Positions 34,633-45,327 of a DNA stretch of 64,000 nt are shown piece by piece. Made by a program: the position numbers and the translations under genes. Under the pieces are notes generated by a model. It was not told the origin of the DNA. It did no database searches and was given only the letters and a program-made list of their open reading frames with translations. Location: positions 186,001-250,000 of the forward strand of contig JAUVZY010000001.1 in NCBI GenBank assembly GCA_030602315.1, written 5' to 3'. Each line of letters opens with the position of its first letter. The first letter of the stretch is position 1. The DNA is from Pseudomonadaceae bacterium. Its GTDB lineage: Bacteria > Pseudomonadota > Gammaproteobacteria > Pseudomonadales > Pseudomonadaceae.

Positions 34633-36597
34633 TCACGCCGTGCCGCGCACCACGCGGCGTAGCAGGAAGCGGTTGGGGTGGCAGGCCTCCGCCACCGCGC
34701 GCGGCAACGGTAGCGGCTCGTCCTCCAGCCAGGCAGCCAAAAGCTCGGCGGCCAGGGGCGCGGTGACCAGCCCGCGCGAGCCGTGGCCGAGGTTCAGGTA
34801 CAGGCCCTCCAGCCAGGGGCAGGGGGTATCCGGGCGCAGGCGGGCGTCCTTGCGCAGCGCGGCGTAGGCCTGCTGGAACGCCTCGGCCTCGGCGAGCGGG
34901 CCGACCAGCGGCAGGTAGTCGGGGCTGGTGCAGCGATAGGCGGCGCGGCCTTGCAGCGTCGTCGGATCCAGATGGGCGGCGTCCAGGCGCGTGGCAAGAT
35001 CCGCGGAAATCTCCTCGAGCAGCGCCAGGTTGGAACGGTGTTCGGCCGCGCTGGGCTCGAGGTCGCAGGCCTTGAAGTCGAAACTGGCGCCGAGGGTGTG
35101 CTCGCCGTGGCGCGCCGGGGCCACATAGCCTTCGGCGCAGAGCAGGGTGCGCAGCGCTGAGCTGGCGGGGGTCGCCGGCAGGCGGCTGATCTGCCCGCGG
35201 ATGCGCTTGAGCGGCAGCCAGGCGGTCGGCGCGAAGGCCAGGCTGTCGGTGGCGTTGGCCAGCACCAGCACCGGCGCCTGGGCCAGCAGGCCGCTGGCAG
35301 CGCGAACCTGCCACTGACCGTCGTGGCGCTGGATTTCGAGCGCCTCGCTGTGGGTCTTCAGTTCGATGCCCGGCTGGCTGGCCAGCCAGCGGCACAGCGC
35401 CGGCGGATGCAGCCAGCCGGCGTCGGGAAACAGCAGCCCGCCACTACCGAGGTTCACACCGGCTACGGCTTCGGCCTCGCTTTGCGTGAGCGCTCTGAGC
35501 AGGCTCGGTGGGAATGCTTCGGCAAGCTGCTGCTGGCGCGCCTGCTCCTTGGCGTCGAAGCCCAGTTGCAGCACGCCGCAGGCGTCCCAGTCTTCGCCGG
35601 GGCGCAGGTTGGGCAGCAGCCGGCGGGTATGGCCGAAACCGGCCACCACCAGCTGCGAGAGCGGCGTGCCATGCGCCGACAGCTTGAGATAGAGCACGCC
35701 CTGCGGGTTGCCCGAGCCCTCGCGGGCCACCTCGGCATGGCGTTCGACGAGCTGCACCTGCCAGCCGCGGGCGGCCAGGCTGGCGGCAGTGGCGCAACCG
35801 GCGATGCCGGCGCCGATCACCACCGCGCGCCTGTCGCCGTGTGGGCGCGGCGGACGGGCGTACCAGGGCGCGGCCTCGGCCGCCGGCTGGCCCTCGAAGC
35901 GCCCGCGCATGATCTCGCGCTTGTGCCCGTAGCCGGGGACCCGGTGCATGGCAAAGCCGGCCGCGATCAGCCCGCGGCGTACGAACCCCGCGGCGGTGAA
36001 GGTGCCGAGGGTGGCGCCGGGGGCGGACAGCCGCGCCAGTTCGGTGAACAGCTCGGGGGTCCACATCGCGGGGTTCTTCGCCGGCGCGAAGCCGTCGAGA
36101 AACCAGGCGTCGATGCGCGCCTCGAGGGGCGGCAGCTGCTCCAGCACGTCGCCGACCAGGAGGGTCAGCACCACGCGCCCGCCGTCGAACACCAGGCGCT
36201 GAAAGCCGGGGTTGATCGCCACGTACTGTGCCAGCAACTGGGCCGACCAAGGCGCCAGTCCCGGCCACAGGGCCAGGGCTTTCTTCAGGTCGGCGCTGCT
36301 CAGCGGGTACTTCTCGACGCTGACGAAATGCAACCGGGCGTCGGCCGGCGCGGTTTGCGTAAACAGCTGCCAGGCGCAGAGAAAGTTCATCCCGGTGCCA
36401 AAGCCGGTCTCGCCGATGGTCAGCCGGCCGCCGGCGGGCAGGGCGGCAAAGCGTTCGGCCAGCGCGTTGCCTTGGAGAAACACGTGGCGCGTTTCGCCAA
36501 GACCGTCGTTGCGCGAGAAATACACGTCGCCGAACTGGCGCGACAGCGGTTGGCCGTGCTCGTCCCAGTCGAGTTCGGCGTAGGGGGAATCGGACAT
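34633..36597 (-). CDS. mnmC: MnmC, bifunctional tRNA mnm5s2U34 biosynthesis enzyme
   Basis: 654 residues. The N-terminal SAM methyltransferase domain (FGTGMNFLCAWQLF; DAWFLDGFAPAKNPAMW) is followed by a C-terminal FAD-dependent oxidoreductase (VVIGAGIAGCATAASLAARGW). It finishes the wobble uridine modification in certain tRNAs. Full family length. Divergent from the polyphosphate phosphotransferase gene. Confidence 0.96.
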   Translation of the reverse strand: MSDSPYAELDWDEHGQPLSRQFGDVYFSRNDGLGETRHVFLQGNALAERFAALPAGGRLTIGETGFGTGMNFLCAWQLFTQTAPADARLHFVSVEKYPLSSADLKKALALWPGLAPWSAQLLAQYVAINPGFQRLVFDGGRVVLTLLVGDVLEQLPPLEARIDAWFLDGFAPAKNPAMWTPELFTELARLSAPGATLGTFTAAGFVRRGLIAAGFAMHRVPGYGHKREIMRGRFEGQPAAEAAPWYARPPRPHGDRRAVVIGAGIAGCATAASLAARGWQVQLVERHAEVAREGSGNPQGVLYLKLSAHGTPLSQLVVAGFGHTRRLLPNLRPGEDWDACGVLQLGFDAKEQARQQQLAEAFPPSLLRALTQSEAEAVAGVNLGSGGLLFPDAGWLHPPALCRWLASQPGIELKTHSEALEIQRHDGQWQVRAASGLLAQAPVLVLANATDSLAFAPTAWLPLKRIRGQISRLPATPASSALRTLLCAEGYVAPARHGEHTLGASFDFKACDLEPSAAEHRSNLALLEEISADLATRLDAAHLDPTTLQGRAAYRCTSPDYLPLVGPLAEAEAFQQAYAALRKDARLRPDTPCPWLEGLYLNLGHGSRGLVTAPLAAELLAAWLEDEPLPLPRAVAEACHPNRFLLRRVVRGTA

Positions 36598-36666
36598 CGG
36601 CGTCTCCTTGGAACCGGCGGCATTGTAGCGGTGCTAAGGTTGGGGAGTCGCGCACAGGAGAAATGC

Positions 36667-38160
36667 ATGTTCGAGTCCGCCGAGCTGGGCCACGCCATCG
36701 ACAAGAAGACTTACGACGCCCGCCTGCCGGCGCTGCGCGAGGCGCTCTTGAGCGCCCAGTACAGCCTGCGCGATGACGGGCGCCGTGCCGTGCTGGTGCT
36801 GATCAACGGCATCGAGGGCGCCGGCAAGGGCGAGACGGTCAAGCTGCTCAACGAGTGGATGGACCCGCGGCTGATCCAGGTCAGCACCTTCGATTCGCCC
36901 ACCGACGAGGAACAGGCGCGGCCGTTCTTCTGGCGCTACTGGCGCCAGCTGCCGCCCAAGGGGCGCATCGGCGTCTTCTTCGGCAACTGGTACAGCCAGA
37001 TGCTGCAGGCGCGGGTCAGCGGGGCGCTGGATGACGATGGCCTGGAGCGGGCCCTCGACAGCGCCAACGCACTGGAGCGGGAGTTGAGCGATGAGGGCGT
37101 GCTGATCCTCAAATTCTGGTTTCACCTGTCCAAGGAGCGCATGCTGGCGCGCCTCGACGAACTCAAGGACGACCCGCTGCACAGCTGGCGGATCAGCCCG
37201 CTGGACTGGCATCAGTCGAAGATCTACGACGCCTTCGTCGCCCACGGCAAGCGGGTGGTACAGCGCTCGAGCTGCGAGCGCACGCCGTGGCATGTGGTGG
37301 AGGGCGCCGACAACCACTATCGCAGCCTCACGGTCGGGCGGATTCTGCTCGAGGGCCTGCAGGACGCGCTGCAGGGCGAGCCGCCGCGCCGCCACACAGT
37401 GCATGGCGCGCTGCTGCCGTCGGCGCTGGACGAACGCCGCCTGCTCGACAGCCTCGACCTGTCGCAGTCGCTGGAGAAGGACGCCTACCAGGAGCAGCTG
37501 ATCGCCGAGCAGGCGCGCCTGGCGCGGCTGATGCGCGATCCGAAGATGCAGCGCCATGCGCTGTTGGCGGTGTTCGAGGGTAACGACGCGGCCGGCAAGG
37601 GCGGCGCGATCCGCCGCGTGGCCGGTGCGCTGGACCCGCGTCAGTACCGCGTGGTGCCGGTTGGTGCGCCGAGTGACGAAGAGCGCGCCCAGCCGTATCT
37701 GTGGCGTTTCTGGCGGCACCTGCCGGCGCGCGGGCGCTTCACCATCTTCGATCGCTCCTGGTACGGCCGGGTACTGGTCGAGCGGGTGGAGGGCTTCGCC
37801 CCGCCGGGCGACTGGCTGCGCGCCTACGACGAGATCAACGCCTTCGAGGAAGAGCTGACGCGCTTTGGCATCGTGGTGGTCAAGTTCTGGCTGGCGATCG
37901 ACAAGAAGACGCAGTACAAGCGCTTCAAGAAACGCGAGGAAACCCCGTTCAAACGCTACAAGATCACCGAAGAAGACTGGCGAAACCGCGAAAAGTGGGA
38001 CCAGTACGTCGATGCGGTGGATGACATGGTCGACCGCACCAGCACCGACAACGCGCCCTGGACGCTGGTGGAGGCCAATGACAAGCGCTTCGCCCGGGTG
38101 AAGGTGCTGCGCACCCTCAATGACGCGCTGGAGGCGGCGTTCGCCCGTAGCGAGCGGTAG
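36667..38160 (+). CDS. pap: Polyphosphate:AMP phosphotransferase (two-domain PPK2)
   Basis: 497 residues with two PPK2 domains. Walker A-like motifs are INGIEGAGKGETV (first domain) and FEGNDAAGKGGAIRR (second). The lid/Walker B region FDRSWYGRVLVERVEG is in the second, catalytic domain. Transfers phosphate from polyphosphate to AMP to give ADP. The first domain lacks the usual FDRSWY motif (it has FFGNWYSQ), consistent with a degenerate partner domain. The start at 36667 has GGAG upstream and gives the family length. Confidence 0.93.
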   Translation: MFESAELGHAIDKKTYDARLPALREALLSAQYSLRDDGRRAVLVLINGIEGAGKGETVKLLNEWMDPRLIQVSTFDSPTDEEQARPFFWRYWRQLPPKGRIGVFFGNWYSQMLQARVSGALDDDGLERALDSANALERELSDEGVLILKFWFHLSKERMLARLDELKDDPLHSWRISPLDWHQSKIYDAFVAHGKRVVQRSSCERTPWHVVEGADNHYRSLTVGRILLEGLQDALQGEPPRRHTVHGALLPSALDERRLLDSLDLSQSLEKDAYQEQLIAEQARLARLMRDPKMQRHALLAVFEGNDAAGKGGAIRRVAGALDPRQYRVVPVGAPSDEERAQPYLWRFWRHLPARGRFTIFDRSWYGRVLVERVEGFAPPGDWLRAYDEINAFEEELTRFGIVVVKFWLAIDKKTQYKRFKKREETPFKRYKITEEDWRNREKWDQYVDAVDDMVDRTSTDNAPWTLVEANDKRFARVKVLRTLNDALEAAFARSER

Positions 38161-38341
38161 CTGGATCGGCTGCGCTGCGCTTTTCACCGTGCCGGTCGAT
38201 GGCGGTCAAGGCGGCGCCGTTGAACCACCCTACGGCGTTGCAGCCGATGCAGGGTGGCCAACCGCGCAGCGTTGTCCACCGCCGGTCTCCTGCGCGGCGG
38301 GTGGCCAGGACCTGCGCTCGTTGGTCACCCTACGGGCGCTG

Positions 38342-39736
<1,395 letters not shown>

Positions 39737-39868
39737 GTCAGTGCTCCAGTCGGTAGTGCAGGTTAGGTGGTCGGCCCGCTCGGCGGTTCCACGCCTTCGT
39801 CGCGCCTTCCTTGAGCGCTCGCAGGCGTGGGCGCAGAATGGGCGACCGCTCGTCCCAAGGACTTTTTC

Positions 39869-40360
39869 ATGCCATTCGTTCGCCGTGTTGCCGTTGCCCT
39901 GTTGCCTGTCCTGTTCAGTCTAGAAGCCCTGGCGGCGGACGGCGCCGCGGCGCAGGCCGAGCGTCTGCTCGAGCTGACCCGCGCCGACCGCATGACCGTG
40001 CCGGTGTATGCCCAGGTGCAGCAGATGTTCGCCGAGCGCGCCGGTGCGGCCGGGCGCGGCGCGCAGCAGGCCGTGCTGGAAAGCTACCAGGCCCGCGCCA
40101 ATGCGCTGCTCGACGGCGCGGTGGGCTGGGCGCAGCTCAAGCCGGAGCTGATCAAGCTCTACACCGACGCTTTCAGCGAGGAGGAGCTGCGGCAACTGGT
40201 GGCCTTTTACGACTCGCCGCTCGGGCGCAAGATGCTCGACCAGCTGCCGGTGCTGAACATGCGTTCGGCCCAGGCAGCGCAGGCGCGGGTCGAAAGGGTC
40301 GCGCCGAAGGTCAACGCGCTGGCCGACGAGATGGCCGCCAAACTGCAATCCACTCCCTGA
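39869..40360 (+). CDS. DUF2059 exported protein
   Basis: 163 residues. The signal peptide ([22 protein letters not shown]) is followed by a helical DUF2059 domain ([34 protein letters not shown]). Probably periplasmic, of unknown function. The frame extends upstream, but the ATG at 39869 is the one that begins the signal peptide. Thirteen bases separate it from bolA. Confidence 0.88.
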   Translation: MPFVRRVAVALLPVLFSLEALAADGAAAQAERLLELTRADRMTVPVYAQVQQMFAERAGAAGRGAQQAVLESYQARANALLDGAVGWAQLKPELIKLYTDAFSEEELRQLVAFYDSPLGRKMLDQLPVLNMRSAQAAQARVERVAPKVNALADEMAAKLQSTP

Positions 40361-40373
40361 ACGAGGAATCGTC

Positions 40374-40670
40374 ATGTCCAAGCAAGCACGTGTGATCGAG
40401 GCGCTGGAAGCGCTCAAGCCGCAGCATCTGGAAGTGCAGGACGAGAGCCACATGCACAGCCGCGGCAGCGAGACGCACTACAAGGCGGTGATCGTCAGCG
40501 AGGAATTCGCTGGCCTCGGCGCGGTCAAGCGCCATCAGAAGGCCTATGCGGCGATGGGCGAGCTGATGCGCGAGATCCACGCCCTGGCGCTGCACACCTA
40601 CACCCCCGAAGAGTGGGCGGTACAGGGCCAGGCACCGGCCTCGCCGGTCTGCGCTGGCGGCCACAAGTGA
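40374..40670 (+). CDS. BolA-family protein
   Basis: 98 residues: LKPQHLEVQDESHMHSRGSETHYKAVIVSEEF and the KRHQKAYAAMGELM helix with the invariant His. BolA proteins pair with monothiol glutaredoxins in iron-sulfur trafficking and affect morphology and stress responses. ACGAGGA precedes the ATG. Likely in an operon with the DUF2059 gene. Confidence 0.9.
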   Translation: MSKQARVIEALEALKPQHLEVQDESHMHSRGSETHYKAVIVSEEFAGLGAVKRHQKAYAAMGELMREIHALALHTYTPEEWAVQGQAPASPVCAGGHK

Positions 40671-40727
40671 GCGTTGCCCGCCGCTAGCCGCGTTTTCCCC
40701 CACCTTTCCGCGTTCTGGAGCGCCTGC

Positions 40728-41360
40728 ATGGCTTCACGGTTGATCTACGTGATGGACCCGATGTGTTCGTGGTGCTGGGGGTTCGCCCCGGTGATGCAGG
40801 CACTGGCCGAGCAGGCCGCCGCGGCCGGCGTGCCGCTGCACCTGGTGGCTGGCGGGCTGCGCCGCGAACAGCAGCCGCTCGATGCCAAGGGGCGCGAGCG
40901 CATCCTCGGCTACTGGGATTCGGTGGCACAAGCCACCGGCCAGGCGTTCGATCGTGCCGCGGGCATGCCGGCGGGGATGTGCTACGACACCGAGCCGGCC
41001 TGCCGTGCGCTGGTTACCGCCCGCACGCTCGATCCGGCGCGGGTCTGGCCGCTGGCGCTGGGCATACAAGAGGCGTTCTACACCCAGGGGCGCGACGTCA
41101 CCCAGGCCGCCGAGCTGCGTCAGCTGGCCGTGCAGGCCGGGCTGGACGAGGCGGCGTTCGCCGGGCAATTCGACAGCCAGGCATTGCGCGAGGCGACTCA
41201 CGCCGATTGCGAATGGGCGCTGAACCTGGGAATCGCCGGCTTCCCCACGGTGCTGGCCGAGCACGATGGGCGGCTGGCGCTGTTGACCAACGGCTACCAG
41301 CCGCAACAGGCGCTGGCGCCGCTGCTCGGTCGCTGGCTGGAGCACCGGGCCCATGCCTGA
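40728..41360 (+). CDS. DsbA-family thiol oxidoreductase (FrnE-like)
   Basis: 210 residues. The thioredoxin fold begins directly with MDPMCSWCWGF (redox CSWC) and has no signal peptide, so it is cytoplasmic. The cis-Pro region is NLGIAGFPTVL. It resembles FrnE/2-hydroxychromene isomerase-like DsbA relatives. GGAG is eight bases before the ATG. It overlaps the ABC exporter gene by eight bases. Confidence 0.88.
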   Translation: MASRLIYVMDPMCSWCWGFAPVMQALAEQAAAAGVPLHLVAGGLRREQQPLDAKGRERILGYWDSVAQATGQAFDRAAGMPAGMCYDTEPACRALVTARTLDPARVWPLALGIQEAFYTQGRDVTQAAELRQLAVQAGLDEAAFAGQFDSQALREATHADCEWALNLGIAGFPTVLAEHDGRLALLTNGYQPQQALAPLLGRWLEHRAHA

Positions 41361-43131
41361 TCGCCTGAGCTGGCAGGAGATCCGCCAGCTCGCCCTGCGC
41401 CATCGCAAGGCGCTGGTGCTGGCCAACCTGGTGGCGGTGATCGCCACCCTGTGCAGCGTGCCGATCCCGCTGCTGCTGCCGCTGCTGGTGGATGAGGTGC
41501 TGCTCGGCGACGGCGATGGCGCGCTGCGTCTGATGGACCAGCTGCTGCCGGCCGCCTGGCAGGGGCCGGTCGCCTATATCGGCCTGATTCTGCTGCTGAG
41601 CCTCGTGCTGCGCGTGGTGGCGATGGGGCTCAACGTGGTGCAGGCGCGGCAGTTCTCGCACCTGTCCAAGGATGTGGTGTACCGCCTGCGGGTGCGCCTG
41701 ATCGAGCGGCTCAAGCGCATCGCCATGCAGGAGTACGAGAGCCTGGGCAGCGGCGCGGTGGTGGCGCACCTGATCACCGATCTGGACACCCTGGACAAGT
41801 TCATCGGCGAGACCCTCAGCCGTTTTCTGATCGCCCTGCTGACCTTGACCGGCACCGCCGCGATCCTGCTCTGGATGCACTGGCAGCTGGCCCTGCTGAT
41901 CCTGTTGTTCAACCCGCTGGTGATCTACGCCACCGTGCAGCTGGGCAAGCGCGTCAAGCACCTGAAGCGGCGCGAGAACGACAGTACCGCGACCTTCACC
42001 CAGGCGCTGACCGAAACCCTCGATGCCATCCAGGAAGTACGCGCCGGCAACCGCCAGGGGTTTTTCCTCGGCCAGCTCGGCGGGCATGCGCGGGCGGTGC
42101 GCGACCACGCGATCGCCTCGCAGTGGAAGACCGACGCGGCCAACCGCGCCAGCGGCATGATCTTCCAGTTCGGCATCGACGTCTTCCGCGCCGCGGCGAT
42201 GATCACCGTGCTGATGTCCGACCTCTCCATCGGCCAGATGCTCGCGGTGTTCAGCTACCTCTGGTACATGATCGGCCCGGTCGAGCAGCTGCTCGGCCTG
42301 CAATACGCCTACTACGCCGCCGATGGTGCGCTGGGCCGGCTCAACCAGCTGCTGGCGCGGGAGGACGAGCCGCAGTACCCGCCGCAGCGCAATCCGTTCA
42401 CCGGGCAGCAGGCCGTAGGCATCGAGGTGCGCGACCTGCATTTCGCCTACCGCGACGAGCCGGTGCTCGAAGGGCTCAACCTGTCCATCGCGCCGGGCGA
42501 GAAGGTGGCTATCGTCGGGGCCAGCGGCGGTGGCAAGAGCACCCTGGTGCAGCTGTTGCTGGGGCTCTATCAGGCCCAGCGCGGCGAGATCCGCTTCGGC
42601 GGCGTGCCGTTCGAGCAGATCGGCCTGGAGACCCTGCGCGACGAGGTGGCGGTGGTGTTGCAGCACCCGGCGCTGTTCAACGACACGGTGCGCGCCAACC
42701 TGACCCTGGGCCGCGACAAGCCCGACGCCGCCTGCTGGCAGGCGCTGGAAATCTCCCAGCTGGCCGACACCGTGCGCCAGTTGCCGCAAGGGCTGGATAC
42801 GGTGGTCGGCCGCTCCGGTGTGCGCCTTTCCGGCGGGCAGCGCCAGCGCCTGGCAGTGGCGCGGATGGTGCTGGCCGAGCCCAAGGTGGTGATTCTCGAC
42901 GAGGCGACCTCGGCGCTGGATGCCGTCACCGAACATGCGCTGCACCGTTCGCTGCAGGCCTTTCTCCAGGGCCGTACCACGCTGATCATCGCCCACCGCC
43001 TGTCCGCGGTGAAACAGGCCGATCGGGTGCTGGTGTTCGACGACGGACGTATCGTCGAGGAGGGCGACCACCAGGCGCTTCTGGCCGAAGGCGGCCTGTA
43101 CGCGCGGCTTTACGGCCAGTTGCAGCACTAA
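41353..43131 (+). CDS. ABC exporter, fused membrane and ATPase domains
   Basis: 592 residues. The N-terminal six-helix exporter domain (residues 15-320) is followed by the ATPase: Walker A GASGGGKST, signature LSGGQRQRL, Walker B VVILDEATS and the H-loop IIAHRLS. MsbA/lipid-type exporters are the nearest group, but the substrate is unknown. Followed by a strong bidirectional terminator. Confidence 0.92.
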   Translation: MPDRLSWQEIRQLALRHRKALVLANLVAVIATLCSVPIPLLLPLLVDEVLLGDGDGALRLMDQLLPAAWQGPVAYIGLILLLSLVLRVVAMGLNVVQARQFSHLSKDVVYRLRVRLIERLKRIAMQEYESLGSGAVVAHLITDLDTLDKFIGETLSRFLIALLTLTGTAAILLWMHWQLALLILLFNPLVIYATVQLGKRVKHLKRRENDSTATFTQALTETLDAIQEVRAGNRQGFFLGQLGGHARAVRDHAIASQWKTDAANRASGMIFQFGIDVFRAAAMITVLMSDLSIGQMLAVFSYLWYMIGPVEQLLGLQYAYYAADGALGRLNQLLAREDEPQYPPQRNPFTGQQAVGIEVRDLHFAYRDEPVLEGLNLSIAPGEKVAIVGASGGGKSTLVQLLLGLYQAQRGEIRFGGVPFEQIGLETLRDEVAVVLQHPALFNDTVRANLTLGRDKPDAACWQALEISQLADTVRQLPQGLDTVVGRSGVRLSGGQRQRLAVARMVLAEPKVVILDEATSALDAVTEHALHRSLQAFLQGRTTLIIAHRLSAVKQADRVLVFDDGRIVEEGDHQALLAEGGLYARLYGQLQH

Positions 43132-43142
43132 ATCCCAGGCAT

Positions 43143-43172
43143 AAAAAAACCGCCCCGGAAGGCGGTTTTTTT
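43143..43172. terminator. Bidirectional rho-independent terminator
   Basis: AAAAAAACCGCC, a six-base loop, GGCGGTTTTTTT: a perfect stem with A- and T-runs on both sides. It separates the ABC exporter from the convergent porin gene and serves both. Confidence 0.95.
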
Positions 43173-43186
43173 GCGCGGGCGAAACC

Positions 43187-43921
43187 TTAGAACGATTTGG
43201 AGACCGACAGGGTTACGTTGGAATCGCAGTAGCCCTTCTTGCCGTAGGTCTCGACGCACTCGGCGTCGCCAAAGTCGCTGTCGGTGTAGGTGACGGCGAA
43301 GTCCAGGCCGGCGATGGTCTTGCCCAGGCCGATCGCCCAGTCGTTGTAGTCGTCGCCACCGGCTTTCTGGTCGGTGCGGCCAACCGAGGCCAGCAGACCG
43401 AAGCCGGCCGGCAGTTCGTATTCGTAAGAGAGGTAGGTGTAGGTCGGGTTCTCGCCGCTATCGGTCTCGAAGGCGTACTTGTAGCCCAGGGTGAAGCCGT
43501 AGGCGCTGATGCTGGGCATGAACTCGTAGTAGTTCCACACGCTGGCGCCCGGGTATTCGTACTTGATCACCGACACGTCGTAGGAGATGTCTTCGGTGAT
43601 GTTGTTGCCATAGCCCAGGTAGTAGTCGAACTCCACGTCGGCGCCGCTGCCGTCGTTACCGGCGAAGGCGAAGTTGCCGTCCACGTTGGAGGCCCAGATG
43701 CCGGCGTACAGGCCGCTCTCGTGGGCGATGTCCAGGCTGCCCTGCACGGCACCCTTGCCAGCGGTCTGGGACTGGCCGCGCCAGATGTAATCGGTGGCCA
43801 GCGTGGCGGTCATGCTGACGTCGAATTCGCCGACGGGAGACTGAACGGTTTCGCTGACAGCGAGGCCGCTGATACCGGTGGTGGAGGCGGCAACAACAGC
43901 CACAGCAATTTTCTTCAGCAT
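43187..43921 (-). CDS. TorF-family putative porin (Gcw_chp)
   Basis: 244 residues. Signal peptide (MLKKIAVAVVAASTTGISGLAVS), then aromatic alternating beta strands (TATLATDYIWRGQSQTAGKGAVQGSLD, FDYYLGYGNN) ending in a C-terminal Phe, as in outer-membrane barrels. The family is annotated as TorF-like or Gcw_chp; its transport role is poorly known. The start with GGGGA upstream is at 43921, not the earlier in-frame codons. A sigma-54-like promoter with IHF and NtrC-like sites precedes it, suggesting nitrogen control. Confidence 0.88.
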   Translation of the reverse strand: MLKKIAVAVVAASTTGISGLAVSETVQSPVGEFDVSMTATLATDYIWRGQSQTAGKGAVQGSLDIAHESGLYAGIWASNVDGNFAFAGNDGSGADVEFDYYLGYGNNITEDISYDVSVIKYEYPGASVWNYYEFMPSISAYGFTLGYKYAFETDSGENPTYTYLSYEYELPAGFGLLASVGRTDQKAGGDDYNDWAIGLGKTIAGLDFAVTYTDSDFGDAECVETYGKKGYCDSNVTLSVSKSF

Positions 43922-44002
43922 CTTTGGAATCCCCTGAGTTGTGTACGAGGGTTGGCCCTCATTTCTTTCCTGGTCCTTGGAAGGACAGGTCACGGGGATA
44001 AA

Positions 44003-44018
44003 TGCAGATACTTTGCCA
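44003..44018 (-). promoter_or_regulatory. Candidate sigma-54 promoter of the porin gene
   Basis: On the minus strand: TGGCAA-N5-CTGCA, GG and GC exactly ten bases apart, two mismatches to the full consensus. The predicted start is near 43992, about 70 bases before the ATG. Confidence 0.55.
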
Positions 44019-44037
44019 ACTTTGAAAAATCATTATT

Positions 44038-44050
44038 AATCAGTGATTTA
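44038..44050 (+). promoter_or_regulatory. IHF consensus site upstream of the porin promoter
   Basis: AATCAG-TGAT-TTA matches WATCAR-N4-TTR at every defined position. It lies 20-32 bases upstream of the -24 box, the usual place for IHF bending at sigma-54 promoters. Confidence 0.5.
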
Positions 44051-44232
44051 CATAAGAAATGCGCACTTTTGCCGCCGTTGGCCGCGTGCGCTCGCTGCGC
44101 TTTGCTGGGGCGGCTAAAGATGGCTGAAAACCATCAATGCTCTTTTTTGGGGCGCTGTTTGTCGGATTTGCATCACAGGCTGCCGCCGCGCCCACGCTGC
44201 CCCGAACAGGCGCACCGAGGCGGCTGGGCGCG

Positions 44233-44247
44233 GCACCGTGCTAGTGC
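44233..44247. promoter_or_regulatory. NtrC-like enhancer site
   Basis: GCACC-N5-AGTGC, one mismatch to the NtrC dyad GCACC-N5-GGTGC, about 240-255 bases upstream of the predicted porin transcription start. It overlaps the stop codon of the neighbouring gene. A chance match is possible. Confidence 0.4.
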
Positions 44248-45290
44248 CGGAGCGGCTCGCCCAGTTCACCGGCCCACTGCGCCAGGGGCAGCGGCGGGTA
44301 GGGCGTCCAGATGCGTGTCCACAGCTGGTGCAGGCGGGCCAGGTCGCCGCGCTGGGCGGGCAGGCGTTCCGGGCGTTCGACCAGCTGCCAGTCGCGGCCA
44401 TCGTGTTCGGCGAGGATGAAGCGAAACGGGTGAAAGCCGGTCATGCCCAGGCGCAGGTCGGTGACCACCAGGCGCTGGCCCAGGCGGTCGTAGCGCAGCA
44501 GGTCATCGGTGAACCAGCGCAGCCTGTGGTGCGCCGGCGAATCCTGCAGCAGCGGCGCCAGCTCGACCCCGCGCGGCACCCGCACCAGCTGCGGCGGCTG
44601 CTGGTCCAGCCAGCCGATGACCGCCTCGTAGTAGTGCTCGCCATCCACCGCCACGGCGCGCCAGAGCAGGCCGTTGAACGGCGTCGGCGAACTGAACAGG
44701 CGCTGGTGGTGGACGCCGGCCTGGGCCAGGGCGCCGGCCATGCGCGTTTCGGCCATCTGCTTGCCGGCCAGGGTAAAGCCCAGGTACAGGCAGGAGACCC
44801 CCAGTGCCAGGTACAGCCCGAGCGGGCGACGCGCGCGCAGGCCGCTGCCGGCGGCGGCCAGCACGGCGACTAGCAGCGGCACGCTGTAGGCCGGGTCGAT
44901 GATGAATACGCTGGACCAGGCGACCGGCGCCACCGGCAAGGGCCACCAGAGCTGGGTGCCGTAGCTGGTGAAGGCATCCAGCAGGACATGGGTCACCAGC
45001 ACCAGCCATAGGCAGAGCCACAGTTGCCGCCCGCTGTAGCCGGGATGAGGGCGAAACCTGCGCACCAGCCAGGCGAGCAGCAGCGAGACGCCGGTGAGCA
45101 CGAAAAGCGAATGGCTGAAACCGCGGTGGTAGGTCATGTTGGCCACCGCGTCGCCATAGTCGATGAGCACATCCAGATCCGGCAGGGTGGCCAGTGCGGC
45201 GCCGTAAAGCAGCGCCTTGCGGCCCTGCCAGCGGCCCAGCAAGGCGCCCTGTACGCTGGCGCCCAGCAGCGCCTGGGTGAGCGAATCCAT
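44241..45290 (-). CDS. YdjM/DUF457-type membrane metal-dependent hydrolase
   Basis: 349 residues. MDSLTQALLGASVQGALLGR, then LPDLDVLIDYGD and YHRGFSHSLFVL (metal-binding Asp/His motifs), and several membrane helices (LWLCLWLVLVTHVLLDAF). A long soluble C-terminal part follows (VAVDGEHYYEAVIGWL). Integral inner-membrane protein of unknown substrate. The ATG at 45290 begins the conserved N-terminus; the longer frame is not supported. Confidence 0.87.
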   Translation of the reverse strand: MDSLTQALLGASVQGALLGRWQGRKALLYGAALATLPDLDVLIDYGDAVANMTYHRGFSHSLFVLTGVSLLLAWLVRRFRPHPGYSGRQLWLCLWLVLVTHVLLDAFTSYGTQLWWPLPVAPVAWSSVFIIDPAYSVPLLVAVLAAAGSGLRARRPLGLYLALGVSCLYLGFTLAGKQMAETRMAGALAQAGVHHQRLFSSPTPFNGLLWRAVAVDGEHYYEAVIGWLDQQPPQLVRVPRGVELAPLLQDSPAHHRLRWFTDDLLRYDRLGQRLVVTDLRLGMTGFHPFRFILAEHDGRDWQLVERPERLPAQRGDLARLHQLWTRIWTPYPPLPLAQWAGELGEPLRH

Positions 45291-45327
45291 CGATGTCCTC
45301 GTAGAGCGGCTGGTTCGGGCTGGCGTA

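Larger units (their letters stand above)
43922..44240 (-). other. Regulatory intergenic region of the TorF-like porin gene
   Basis: A 319-base gap without a credible gene and locally AT-rich near 44020-44060. Going upstream from the porin it holds a sigma-54-like promoter, an IHF consensus match and an NtrC-like dyad, listed separately. The remainder is GC-rich with no clear structure. Confidence 0.5.

Noticed and set aside
34556-35395. Long N-terminal extension of the DUF3365 heme protein
   Set aside because: It reads an alternative frame through mnmC; a signal peptide and ribosome site mark the start at 34555.
35323-36666. Long N-terminal extension of the polyphosphate:AMP phosphotransferase
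   Set aside because: The extension is antisense to mnmC and lacks domain features; the ATG at 36667 gives the family length.
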